Below, one piece after another: positions 34,079 through 41,921 of a stretch of 64,000 nt of DNA; within the stretch, counting starts at the first letter, position 1; the number at the start of each line of letters is the position of its first letter. Below the pieces are notes generated by a model, which saw only the letters and a program-made list of their open reading frames with translations, was not told the DNA's origin and ran no database searches. The DNA lies in contig JAFXAA010000013.1 in the NCBI GenBank assembly GCA_017522105.1, positions 161,804 to 225,803 of the forward strand, in the 5' to 3' direction. Origin of the DNA: Bacteroidales bacterium (GTDB lineage: Bacteria > Bacteroidota > Bacteroidia > Bacteroidales > P3). The translations under genes and the position numbers were made by a program.

Positions 34079-34788
34079 TCGCCACTATTGTCAGTAGTGT
34101 CTGGCACGACTATTTCCCATGGCACTGTAGGTGCTGGAACAATGGCATCAAGTATGCGGCCGTAGAGTAGCAACGAATTCTTCATTGGGCTGTTGAACCC
34201 ACTGACTGTGAGACCTATGTTATATCGCAAGAACCTGTTGTTGCTTTCCGGGTCAGACACAGCAGCACTGGCGTCACGCGCAGGCGTAGACCACATACCG
34301 TCACGGTAGTTGAAGTCCCACAAACGCGGGTCGTGCGGACTGGTAATTAGTAGCCCCATCTTTTGCAGCATATTCTTCTGGCCGACAACAAGCACGGGCC
34401 GCAGATAACGAAACCATCCGGCGTCATAGTACGGCACATCGCTAAGTTCATCTTCGCTCGGTGGCATCACTACGCTGCGTACCCATGTATCGCGCGACAA
34501 CGTTAAGCCTTTATAATGCATCAACGTGTCGCCAAACTGCAGCACAAGAACAGAATAGGTGCCAGCGGCAATCGGCGGCAGAGTATAGTTGCCGGCATAG
34601 TCGGTCACCGCCATCGCCCGACTCCGCCCGTCCTGCATCAGGTGCACAAAGCAAAAGGGTAGGGGGTTGCCGTCAGCACCATTGATTACAGTACCCGTCA
34701 CCTTAAGCCTTTCGCCACCATCCTGTGCTTTGGCTACAGGAAGCAACGCCAGGGCTATCAACAACAGTATATGTCTCTTGGTCAGCAT
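34075..34788 (-). CDS. Secreted protein with carboxypeptidase-regulatory-like domain
   Basis: 237 residues. Signal peptide (ILLLIALALLPVAKA), then a CarboxypepD_reg-like domain of about 75 residues (LKVTGTVINGADGNPLPFCF ... NYTLPPIAAGTYSVLV), the domain also found at the front of TonB-dependent receptors. The last 120 residues have no recognisable family. It starts 3 nt after the stop of ECF sigma factor 1 and on the same strand, so it is co-expressed with it and may be its periplasmic target or sensor partner. The end overlaps the SDR stop by 4 bp on the opposite strand. Confidence 0.8.
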   Translation of the reverse strand: MLTKRHILLLIALALLPVAKAQDGGERLKVTGTVINGADGNPLPFCFVHLMQDGRSRAMAVTDYAGNYTLPPIAAGTYSVLVLQFGDTLMHYKGLTLSRDTWVRSVVMPPSEDELSDVPYYDAGWFRYLRPVLVVGQKNMLQKMGLLITSPHDPRLWDFNYRDGMWSTPARDASAAVSDPESNNRFLRYNIGLTVSGFNSPMKNSLLLYGRILDAIVPAPTVPWEIVVPDTTDNSGD

Positions 34789-34791
34789 AGT

Positions 34792-35775
34792 CTACAGCGA
34801 CAACATCACTGCCGGACGGCGCCCGACAAGTATGCGATAATCCATGTTGCAGCGAGGGAAAAGGTCGATCACACAGAAGCCGTGGCACACCTGCGACGAC
34901 ACAAGCACGCCGCTCTTTTGGTACACGCTCACCGTCTCGCCGTAGACACCCGTGACAATAAGCCTGTTGCCGCTGACCCATATTGTGGGTTCCGGCGGCA
35001 AAGAGGTCAACACCGACGGCATGGTGTCGCTTTCTTCGTTGATGACAGAGAGGACGGTCAGCGCGTCAGCATCGGGCATGCGATCCTCTGCCAACGACCG
35101 CACAGCAGCAGGCTCGACAACAGGCGCCACGTCCGCATCCTCCACGTTTGGCGGCGTGACATTCCCCCTTGCGGGCTCTTCATGCGGCGGCACGTATTCT
35201 TCCTCGCGATGCTCTGCGCCACCGAATACAATGCTGCGCCACTGCGGCACAACGGCAACGGCCAACCCCGAAGCCAGAAGCACCAACAAGAGCAGCAACA
35301 CAAACCGCCGGGCCTTGGCTATGGCGCGGTGCAGCCTCTGATAGACGGCATCGCGGCTGAGGCTCATAATGGTGGCAATCTCGTCGGCATGGTAGCCATC
35401 GAGGTACAGACGCACAAGCCGTTGGTCGTCGGCCGTGAGGAAGGCCATCAGATGCTCTATTTCCTCCTTCTGCTGCGACGAATTGTCGTCGGCGAGGGTT
35501 TCCTCCATCAAGGCAGTCAAAGGCAGCAGGGAGGGCTTCTGGCGACGGCGCAGCAGGTCGAGCGACGAACGGCACTGCCAATACACCCACGAACGCTCCT
35601 CGCCGGGAGAGGCATCGGCACGCAACGCGTCCATGCGCAGCCACAACACTATAGAGACTTCCTGCACCAGGTCGTTGCAGCGTGCCCGGTCGCCCCTGGC
35701 GGCAAACCAGCACATGCGCCACACCATGGCATGATGGCGTTGCAGCAGCTCTGTGTATGCACTCTGACGGTTCAT
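34792..35775 (-). CDS. Membrane-tethered ECF sigma factor 1 (sigma domains + TM helix + extracytoplasmic domain)
   Basis: 327 residues. Region 2 (about 5-75) has the ECF motif DLVQEV; region 4 (about 105-155) holds a helix-turn-helix GYHADEIATIMSLSRDAVYQ. Directly after it comes one membrane helix (158-177, VLLLLLVLLASGLAVAVV). The remaining 150 residues are predicted periplasmic: an acidic, Pro-rich stretch and a C-terminal strand-rich domain (GNRLIVTGVYGETVSVYQKS) like that of the paralogue. The sigma part would thus sit at the inner face of the membrane. ATG 35775 is supported by the paralogue, whose N-terminus aligns residue for residue (M-x-RQ-x-x-Y). The secreted protein gene follows by 3 nt. 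Confidence 0.83.
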   Translation of the reverse strand: MNRQSAYTELLQRHHAMVWRMCWFAARGDRARCNDLVQEVSIVLWLRMDALRADASPGEERSWVYWQCRSSLDLLRRRQKPSLLPLTALMEETLADDNSSQQKEEIEHLMAFLTADDQRLVRLYLDGYHADEIATIMSLSRDAVYQRLHRAIAKARRFVLLLLLVLLASGLAVAVVPQWRSIVFGGAEHREEEYVPPHEEPARGNVTPPNVEDADVAPVVEPAAVRSLAEDRMPDADALTVLSVINEESDTMPSVLTSLPPEPTIWVSGNRLIVTGVYGETVSVYQKSGVLVSSQVCHGFCVIDLFPRCNMDYRILVGRRPAVMLSL

Positions 35776-35780
35776 AAACA

Positions 35781-35813
35781 TATAATACACCATCGGTGGC
35801 CAAAATCTGACAC
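35781..35813 (-). promoter_or_regulatory. Shared bipartite motif, copy A (upstream of sigma factor 1)
   Basis: On the minus strand: GTGTCAGATTTTG, 10 nt, GTGTATTATA. Same blocks and same 10-nt gap as copies B and C. If read as an ECF promoter, the -10 hexamer TATTAT ends 6 bp before ATG 35775, so the transcript would be leaderless. Confidence 0.7.
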
Positions 35814-35818
35814 CCGGG

Positions 35819-35828
35819 TGCAAAAATA
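35819..35828 (-). promoter_or_regulatory. Possible housekeeping -7 box of sigma factor 1
   Basis: TATTTTTGCA on the minus strand, just upstream of motif copy A. It could provide basal transcription besides autoregulated transcription. Confidence 0.45.
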
Positions 35829-35855
35829 CTGGTTTTTTTGCTTTTTACGCCTTTT

Positions 35856-35888
35856 ATGTCAGATTTTGCCCACCAAATGGGTATTATA
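35856..35888 (+). promoter_or_regulatory. Shared bipartite motif, copy C (upstream of the lipoprotein pair)
   Basis: ATGTCAGATTTTG, 10 nt, GGGTATTATA on the plus strand. It mirrors copy A across the divergent intergenic region. The start would be near 35894, giving a leader of about 26 nt before ATG 35920. Confidence 0.7.
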
Positions 35889-35919
35889 TTGGTAGAACAC
35901 CAACACAAAAAACAACATT

Positions 35920-36336
35920 ATGAAAAAGACACATTTATTTATCACGGTGGCCATAGCCACCATGGCGTTGGCTTTTGCGGCCTGCGAAAAAGAAAAAGTG
36001 ACCGAACCGGCCACAATACCTCCGGCATACAACAATCCCCTCGTCGGTACCAAATGGCTCTATCACCACGACACCAACATAATGGGCATCCGTGTGGTAC
36101 AGGAGCTGCGCCTTGCCTTCCATTCCGACACCACAGGAGAAAGCTACATCGGCAGCGAGGACTCCTACTCGCCATGGTGGGACACCACCTACTCATTCCG
36201 TTACGTCTTTCATTCTGAGCTCAACGGCATTGAGTTATACGAGGATGAGTCGCCTTATCCAGCCTATTTCCGATACCACCCCGAAACCCAGACAATAACA
36301 CAGCGAGAAACAGTGTTTCATTTGGATGAACAATAA
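35920..36336 (+). CDS. Small lipoprotein 1 of the sigma-factor locus
   Basis: 138 residues. Signal peptide MKKTHLFITVAIATMALAFA with lipobox AFAAC, then a soluble beta-rich domain (VGTKWLYHHDTNIMGIRVVQ, LRLAFHSDTTGESY, ELNGIELYEDE). The length, alternating strands and repeated Thr/Trp pattern suggest a lipocalin-like barrel. A relative is encoded 18 bp downstream. It is preceded by motif copy C, so it is probably under control of the membrane-bound sigma factors, maybe as an envelope-stress effector. Confidence 0.82.
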   Translation: MKKTHLFITVAIATMALAFAACEKEKVTEPATIPPAYNNPLVGTKWLYHHDTNIMGIRVVQELRLAFHSDTTGESYIGSEDSYSPWWDTTYSFRYVFHSELNGIELYEDESPYPAYFRYHPETQTITQRETVFHLDEQ

Positions 36337-36354
36337 AAGAATGGAGATAATAAC

Positions 36355-36786
36355 ATGAAAAACACACGTTTATTTACAATGGCAGCCCTGATGGGCGTCC
36401 TGGCCTTCTCTGCCTGCAAAAAAGAGGAGAACACCCCCACTCCGGAAGTCCAACCCAATAACCCACTGAAAGGAACCGTATGGGAAGCTGAGCGCTATGA
36501 AACTCCCGGCGGGGAGTTTCGCTCGTACACCGACCGCCTGCTGTTCAAGACCGGCACAACAGGCGAAATAGTATCCATCTTCAGCACCGTGTACTACAAC
36601 GGTGACAACCCCGGCACCACATGGGACACCACCGTCGCCATGACCTACGAGCTCGACACAGTGAACCATGAACTATACGTTCACTCCGACTACGCTGGAA
36701 ATCCCGGCCGCCTGACATACAACCTCGACGAAGAGACCATGACAGTGGTGGGGGACGAACAGAAGGTCTATATACGCATAATGTAG
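36355..36786 (+). CDS. Small lipoprotein 2 of the sigma-factor locus
   Basis: 143 residues, paralogue of the preceding lipoprotein. Signal peptide MKNTRLFTMAALMGVLAFSAC with lipobox AFSAC, a short Pro/Thr linker, then a beta-rich domain (LKGTVWEAERYE, LLFKTGTTGEIVSIFST, YELDTVNHELYVHSDY). No promoter of its own is visible, so it is transcribed with lipoprotein 1. It ends 4 bp from the end of sigma factor 2 on the other strand. Confidence 0.82.
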   Translation: MKNTRLFTMAALMGVLAFSACKKEENTPTPEVQPNNPLKGTVWEAERYETPGGEFRSYTDRLLFKTGTTGEIVSIFSTVYYNGDNPGTTWDTTVAMTYELDTVNHELYVHSDYAGNPGRLTYNLDEETMTVVGDEQKVYIRIM

Positions 36787-36790
36787 ACTG

Positions 36791-38269
36791 TCAGAAGGAG
36801 AGATCCAGGTCGCGATAGTTTATAAAGATGTTGTTGCTGGCGGGGATGTGTTTTGCCCCAAGCGATACACGCCTGAACGGCCTGGATCCCACCTTCACCC
36901 AAAAGGATCCTGTTGCCGATTTGCTGAAGGTGCGGTCGCCGATGTGATCTGTGTTTATCGGCAACAAACAACGACCCTTGCACTGTGCGGTAGCCACAAG
37001 GCGGCCCTGGGCATCGTAGACTTCTACGGGCTCGTCGTCTGCACCCTCGACCACAATGGTATTGCCCTTGACGATTATTGTCACCTCGGGCAGCGGGACG
37101 TGTTGCGGTTCACAAGGGTCTACAACGTACTCAAAAACATCCCACTGCGGTGCATTGCGATAGGCTGACGAGGTGCCGCAGGGCACCAGCAGACGCACCG
37201 TGTCGGCCATACCGAAAAAGCACCATTCGCCAGCCACAACTGGGGGCTCCGTGGCAAGAACCTCCAATGTGTCGATACCGGCGCACAGGGAGAAAGCATC
37301 TCTGCCCACGCTGGCCAGCGAGGCTGGCATCCTCACGCTGCGGATAGACGAGAGCGAGAAGAACGCACTGTCGGCCAGCGCCGTGACGGCATAGCTATGC
37401 CCGTCACGCTCCACCGTTTCCGGTACAATAACGCGTGCTCCGGCAGCGATACAAGACACCGCCACACTGCGCCTGTCATCCGAGAGGAAGCAGGCCAGCG
37501 TGTCGCCTGCTGCACCAAAGTAAAGAAAATCGTATTTCTGCCGCGGCTGCTGTGTTGGCACCTCGGCAACGGGAGCCGGTTCCGCCTCAGTCGGTGCCGC
37601 CTGCGGAGCGTGTACGGCCTGAACGGTGTCGGCGGAAGGCTCCGGAACCGACTTTGGCTCGTCGGTGGGCGTTCTTTTCTGCGCAGGTTCCTTTTTCTGA
37701 TTATGGCGCACTTTCTCCACAACCGTCTTGCGCCACTGCGGCACCACGGCAATGGCCAGCGTGGTGGTGAACACCAGCAGAAGCAACACCCCCAACAGGC
37801 GTCGCAGCTTCACTGCAATGCGGTGAATGCGCTGGTAGACGGCGTCGTTGCTCAGCCCCATGATGGAAGCAATCTCGTTCGCTCTGAAACCTTCCATCCG
37901 CATCCGCATGATGCGCTGTTCGTCAAGGCTGAGCGACGCCATCATGTCATCTATGTCTTCCCTCTGCGCCTGTCTGTCTTCGGCAGCTATGCTCTCCTCG
38001 TGCATCGGCGTGAGCGGCAGCATCTCCACGCGTCGTTTGCGCGTCTGGTGGTCCAGCGCACTGCGCGTCACCCAGCGCACCCACGCGCGTTCTTCGGCGG
38101 GCGTGACGCCGGGGCGCAGCTCTTCGAGGTGCATCCACAAAGCCACCGACACCTCCTGCACCAAGTCGCGACACTGCTCCCAATCGCCGTGCGCCTTCAG
38201 CCAGCACATGCGCCACACCATGGCTCTGTGGCGGTTCAGCAATGCAATGTATGTTCTTTGCCGTTCCAT
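36791..38269 (-). CDS. Membrane-tethered ECF sigma factor 2 with a BspA-like leucine-rich-repeat ectodomain
   Basis: 492 residues. Region 2 (about 5-75, DLVQEV) and region 4 (about 105-155, GFRANEIASIMGLSNDAVYQ) match sigma factor 1. One membrane helix follows (about 157-176, LGVLLLLVFTTTLAIAVV), then a Pro/Glu/Lys-rich linker (190-245), a BspA-type LRR_5 region (about 250-390, ADSAFFSLSSIRSVRMPASL and GRDAFSLCAGIDTLEVLATE, ending with a VPCGTSSAYRNAP cap) and a C-terminal domain with VEVYDAQGRLVATAQ resembling type IX secretion tails but not at the exact protein end. The ectodomain may sense a surface ligand. Start ATG 38269 aligns with sigma factor 1; another ATG at 38273 is in a different frame. 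Confidence 0.83.
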   Translation of the reverse strand: MERQRTYIALLNRHRAMVWRMCWLKAHGDWEQCRDLVQEVSVALWMHLEELRPGVTPAEERAWVRWVTRSALDHQTRKRRVEMLPLTPMHEESIAAEDRQAQREDIDDMMASLSLDEQRIMRMRMEGFRANEIASIMGLSNDAVYQRIHRIAVKLRRLLGVLLLLVFTTTLAIAVVPQWRKTVVEKVRHNQKKEPAQKRTPTDEPKSVPEPSADTVQAVHAPQAAPTEAEPAPVAEVPTQQPRQKYDFLYFGAAGDTLACFLSDDRRSVAVSCIAAGARVIVPETVERDGHSYAVTALADSAFFSLSSIRSVRMPASLASVGRDAFSLCAGIDTLEVLATEPPVVAGEWCFFGMADTVRLLVPCGTSSAYRNAPQWDVFEYVVDPCEPQHVPLPEVTIIVKGNTIVVEGADDEPVEVYDAQGRLVATAQCKGRCLLPINTDHIGDRTFSKSATGSFWVKVGSRPFRRVSLGAKHIPASNNIFINYRDLDLSF

Positions 38270-38276
38270 CCATAAA

Positions 38277-38309
38277 ACAAATACCCTTCTTTTGCCCGAA
38301 ATCTGACAT
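38277..38309 (-). promoter_or_regulatory. Shared bipartite motif, copy B (upstream of sigma factor 2)
   Basis: On the minus strand: ATGTCAGATTTCG, 10 nt, GGGTATTTGT. The left block is the same as in copies A and C except one base; the right block keeps GGGTATT. The predicted start is within a base or two of the ATG. Confidence 0.65.
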
Positions 38310-38351
38310 CGGTATGCAAAAAAAGGGTATAAAGAGCAGCCTTACGGGCTG

Positions 38352-39467
38352 TCAAATGGCCTTGCCGAAGACGGCGCGCTGCATCAGCGGCGTGGTGTTG
38401 TACTGCGTCTCCCAAATCTTCACAGCCTCGTTGCCGATAATCTGGGGGTTGGTGTAGGCCGTGTGCACGCCGTAGCGTATGGCGGCCTCGTTCATATCGC
38501 TGTAGTAGATGCTGTGCACGCCGCGCTTCTGCCACTCGGGCAGCACACCGTTGAGCAGCAGGTCAATGGTGTCGAAGTGCTTGAGGTCATGCAGTATGTG
38601 GTACCAGCCGAAGGGGAACAGCTTGCCATTGGCCTTCTTGTAGGCCTTGGTGAGGTCGGGGATGCTGAGACCGAAGGCCACCAGCTTGTCGTTCTCGTCA
38701 ACCACAAACTGCACGAAGTCCATGTTCACAAAGGGGAAGTATTCGTCAATGTACACACCTATCTCCTTCTCCGTCATGGGCACGAAGTCATAGAGATCCT
38801 TGAAGCTCTCATTGATGGCGTGGAAGAACTGCCAGGCATAGGGTATCAGCTCCTTGCGGCGTTTCACCTTGACGAGCTTCAGGTGGTACTTCTCCATGAT
38901 GAGCTTGTTGAGGCGGCCCACCTTCTCCGGCACAGGCTGGTTGGCCTGCATGGAGTACTGCTGCCACTTGCATTTAATCTCGTAGCCTGCACGCTCTATG
39001 AAGCGCACATAGTATTCCGGGTTGTAGAGGGTGGAGGAGTTCTGGCGGGCGTCGAAGTTGTCGATGGCCCAGCACTCCTTGTCCATGTCTGTGAACCCAA
39101 ACGGGCCTTCAATCTCCGTCATACCGTTCTTCTTGCCATACTCCACCACCTTGTCCAACAAGGCCATGAAGACGTCGTAGTCCTCCACGAAGTCGAACCA
39201 CCCGAAGCGCACAGCCTTCTTCTGCCAGTGCTCGTTGATGGTGCGATTGATGATTGCCGCCACACGCCCTGCCACCTTGCCGTCCTTATAGGCCAGGAAG
39301 AGCTCCCTTGAGCAGTGCTCCAACGAGGGGTTCTTGTCGGTGAGGAGGTTCACCTCGTCAAAGTCCAACGCCGGAATATAGCTCGGAACATCCTTGAAGA
39401 GCTTGTTGGGGAAAGCAATAAAGCGTCGCAACTCGCGACGGGAGGTAACGGTACGGATTTCTATCAT
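38352..39467 (-). CDS. GNAT-like acyltransferase next to serine palmitoyltransferase
   Basis: 371 residues with an N-terminal half typical of GNAT-fold proteins (LFLAYKDGKVAGRVAAIINR, IEGPFGFTDMDKECW) and a second half of similar style (FVVDENDKLVAFGLSIPDL). It starts with ATGA overlapping the SPT stop (39464-39467), so the two enzymes are co-translated. In Bacteroidetes such proteins accompany SPT, and an N-acyl transfer step in ceramide formation is one attractive idea; the substrate is not shown by sequence. Confidence 0.75.
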   Translation of the reverse strand: MIEIRTVTSRRELRRFIAFPNKLFKDVPSYIPALDFDEVNLLTDKNPSLEHCSRELFLAYKDGKVAGRVAAIINRTINEHWQKKAVRFGWFDFVEDYDVFMALLDKVVEYGKKNGMTEIEGPFGFTDMDKECWAIDNFDARQNSSTLYNPEYYVRFIERAGYEIKCKWQQYSMQANQPVPEKVGRLNKLIMEKYHLKLVKVKRRKELIPYAWQFFHAINESFKDLYDFVPMTEKEIGVYIDEYFPFVNMDFVQFVVDENDKLVAFGLSIPDLTKAYKKANGKLFPFGWYHILHDLKHFDTIDLLLNGVLPEWQKRGVHSIYYSDMNEAAIRYGVHTAYTNPQIIGNEAVKIWETQYNTTPLMQRAVFGKAI

Positions 39468-40654
39468 AAGACTTCTTGTTTCTTGAAGGCTTTGTATATC
39501 TTCTCCACTCCGATATCAATCTGCTCGTGGGTATGTGTGGCCATGAGGGCGAAGCGTATGAGCGTTTCGTCGCTTGGCACCGCGGGGGCGATGACCGGAG
39601 TGACAAAGACACCGTTCACCAGCAATTCATGCGTGATGGTGAAGGTCTTGTTGTTGTCGCGTATAAAGAGCGGTATGATAGGAGTCTGCGTGTTGCCAAC
39701 CTCAAAGCCCAAATCCTTGAAGGCCTTGAATGCATAGCGCTGGTTGTCCCAGAGTTTGGCGTTGCGCTCGGGCTCGCTGCGCATGATATGCAGGGCTTCG
39801 AGCACCGAGGCAGTGCTGGCGGGCGTTATCGAGGCTGTGAAGATATAGGGGCGCACCGAGTGTTTCATCCAGTTGATAGTCTCCTTGTCGGCAGCGATGA
39901 AGCCACCCACCGAGGCAAGACTCTTGCTGAAGGTGCCCATGACAAGCTCCACGTCCTTGAGTTTGCCGAAGTGGTCACAGGTGCCGCGGCCTTCGCGTCC
40001 GAAGACACCGAGACCGTGAGCCTCGTCGACCATGAGTGTGGCATTGTACTTGTTGCAGATGTCTACCAGCTTGTCCACGTGTGCCACGTCGCCCTCCATG
40101 GAGAAGACGCCGTCGGTGACCACCAGCTTGCAGGCTTCCAGCGGAGCCTTGGAAAGGACGCGCTCCAGGTCAGCCATGTCGTTATGCTTGTATTTCTGCG
40201 TGGTGGCGTAAGTGATGAGCTTGCCTTCCATGATGGAAGCATGGTCGCGCTCGTCGTAGAAGAGGTAGTCGCCACGCGATACCACATCGGGTATGACGCC
40301 GCTGTTGGCCAGAAAACCCGCCGAAAAGAGCATCACGCCGTCTTTGCCAAGGAATTCGGCCAGCTCGTCCTGCAGTTGTATGTGTATGTCGAGAGTGCCG
40401 TTGAGGAAAGGCGAACCGGCACAGCCGGTGCCGTATTTGTCGATGGCGCGCTTGGCGGCTTCCTTCAGGCGAGGGTCGTTAGTGAGACCGAGGTAGCTGT
40501 TGGAACCGAACATCAAAACCGGGTGGTCATAACCGGTAACATACACCTCAGTGTTCTGCTCGCTGCAGATGGGAGTGAAATAAGGATAAATTCCTGCGGC
40601 TTTAGCTTCCTGCGGAACTGTGTATTGGGCTAACTTTTGCTGTAGCGGCTTCAT
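39464..40654 (-). CDS. spt: Serine palmitoyltransferase (alpha-oxoamine synthase family)
   Basis: 396 residues. PLP enzyme of the alpha-oxoamine synthase family: MFGSNSYLGLTNDPRLKEAA, YGTGCAGSPFLNGTLDIHIQ, TLMVDEAHGLGVFGREGRG, and the PLP-lysine in GTFSKSLASVGGFI. Family members condense an amino acid with an acyl-CoA; in Bacteroidales this type makes 3-ketosphinganine, the first sphingolipid intermediate. 2-amino-3-ketobutyrate CoA ligase is the main alternative, but the neighbouring acyltransferase gene favours SPT. Start ATG 40654. Confidence 0.82.
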   Translation of the reverse strand: MKPLQQKLAQYTVPQEAKAAGIYPYFTPICSEQNTEVYVTGYDHPVLMFGSNSYLGLTNDPRLKEAAKRAIDKYGTGCAGSPFLNGTLDIHIQLQDELAEFLGKDGVMLFSAGFLANSGVIPDVVSRGDYLFYDERDHASIMEGKLITYATTQKYKHNDMADLERVLSKAPLEACKLVVTDGVFSMEGDVAHVDKLVDICNKYNATLMVDEAHGLGVFGREGRGTCDHFGKLKDVELVMGTFSKSLASVGGFIAADKETINWMKHSVRPYIFTASITPASTASVLEALHIMRSEPERNAKLWDNQRYAFKAFKDLGFEVGNTQTPIIPLFIRDNNKTFTITHELLVNGVFVTPVIAPAVPSDETLIRFALMATHTHEQIDIGVEKIYKAFKKQEVL

Positions 40655-40676
40655 ACAATTTCAATTAATTTTAAAG

Positions 40677-40686
40677 TGCAAAGAAA
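40677..40686 (-). promoter_or_regulatory. Possible -7 box of spt
   Basis: TTTCTTTGCA on the minus strand, one base from the consensus, 23 bp upstream of the spt start. Confidence 0.35.
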
Positions 40687-40712
40687 CAAAATTTTTCCGA
40701 ATTATGGGCAAA

Positions 40713-41468
40713 TTATAATGTTAAAAATGAAAACAACTTGTCCGTAAGGCTGCTTGCGCCTATTCTAAAGGTCTGATTATTAACATAATTATCGCCCATT
40801 AATTTTTTTGCTTCTTCGGCGTAGAGCAATGCCTCCTCAGGCTGACGGATGCCTCCAGCGGCTTTGAAGCCTATCGGTTTTTTGTAAATTTTAACGTAAT
40901 TGGCAACCGCTTCGAGCATCGTGCGCGCCGCCTCGGGGGTTGCACCGCCGGAGCCCTTGCCAGTGGATGTCTTTATGAAGTCGGCTCCACCGTCGATGGC
41001 CAGCTCCGCCGCGCGCTGCAGCAGGGTGGGGGAGGGCAGTTCGCAGCATTCCAGTATAACCTTCAGCGTCCTTCCCTGGCAGGCCTCTTTCATCGCCGCC
41101 ACCTCGTCGCGCATGGCATTCTCTTCGCCGGCCAGCAGAAGCCCTCGGTTGATCACGATGTCCACCTCGTCAGCACCGTCGCCTACAGCTTGCTTCACCT
41201 CCTCTACCTTGAGTCCCAACGGCAGCTGTCCGTGTGGAAAAGCCCCGGCCACCGAGGCCACCTTCACGCCGCTGCCGTCGAGCACACACCGCGCGGCGGC
41301 AACAAAGCGGGGATAGACACACACGGCGGCCACCGTCGTGCCGTCGGCAAGGCGCATGTCGAGCGTGCGGCGGCAGAAGTCGGTGACCGTCTGCTCCGTG
41401 TCGGTACCCGTGAGGGTGGTGTTGTCGATGCAGGCAAAGACCCTGCGGGCCAAGTCGCGGTCCATCAT
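40713..41468 (-). CDS. deoC: Deoxyribose-phosphate aldolase
   Basis: 251 residues. Class I aldolase cleaving deoxyribose 5-phosphate. Motifs: CIDNTTLTGTDTEQTV, AVCVYPRFV, EVDIVINRG, FIKTSTGKGSGGATPEA with the catalytic region and the Schiff-base lysine in PIGFKAAGGIR. Normal length. The start overlaps the rpiB stop by 4 bp, so the two sugar-phosphate genes form an operon. Confidence 0.93.
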   Translation of the reverse strand: MMDRDLARRVFACIDNTTLTGTDTEQTVTDFCRRTLDMRLADGTTVAAVCVYPRFVAAARCVLDGSGVKVASVAGAFPHGQLPLGLKVEEVKQAVGDGADEVDIVINRGLLLAGEENAMRDEVAAMKEACQGRTLKVILECCELPSPTLLQRAAELAIDGGADFIKTSTGKGSGGATPEAARTMLEAVANYVKIYKKPIGFKAAGGIRQPEEALLYAEEAKKLMGDNYVNNQTFRIGASSLTDKLFSFLTL

Positions 41469-41908
41469 TTAAGCAGCTGACTTATCTTTTCCACGCGACG
41501 CTGGTGGCGACCGCCCTCAAACTCGGTGTCGAGGTACTCGTCCACAATCTGCAAGGCCGTCTGTTCGCTGATGAAGCGTGCAGGCATTGAGATACAGTTG
41601 CAGTCGTTGTGCTGGCGGCCAAGGTGGGCTATCTCCGGCGTCCAGCAGAGGGCGCAACGCACGTTGGGATATTTGTTCACCGTCATCTGCACGCCGTTGC
41701 CGCTGCCGCAGATGACGATGCCACGCTTGTAATCACCGCGGTTAAGGGCGGCACCTACCTGATGGGCATAGTCGGGATAATCGCAGCTGTCGGTGCTGTG
41801 GGTTCCGAAGTCGTTGACCTCGAAACCACGGTTTTTCAGGTGCTCAATGACCTTGAGTTTTAGTTCGTAGCCCGCATGATCGCAAGCAATAGGTATTATT
41901 TCGCTCAT
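41465..41908 (-). CDS. rpiB: Ribose-5-phosphate isomerase B
   Basis: 147 residues of an RpiB/LacAB-type sugar-phosphate isomerase: IPIACDHAGYELKLKVIEHL, GTHSTDSCDYPDYAHQVGAA, IVICGSGNGVQMTVNKYPNV with the active-site Cys, and CWTPEIAHLGRQHNDCNCIS. Interconverts ribose and ribulose 5-phosphates. First gene of the rpiB-deoC operon; promoter box at 41942-41951. Confidence 0.95.
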   Translation of the reverse strand: MSEIIPIACDHAGYELKLKVIEHLKNRGFEVNDFGTHSTDSCDYPDYAHQVGAALNRGDYKRGIVICGSGNGVQMTVNKYPNVRCALCWTPEIAHLGRQHNDCNCISMPARFISEQTALQIVDEYLDTEFEGGRHQRRVEKISQLLK

Positions 41909-41921
41909 GGTTTGCTGTTTT

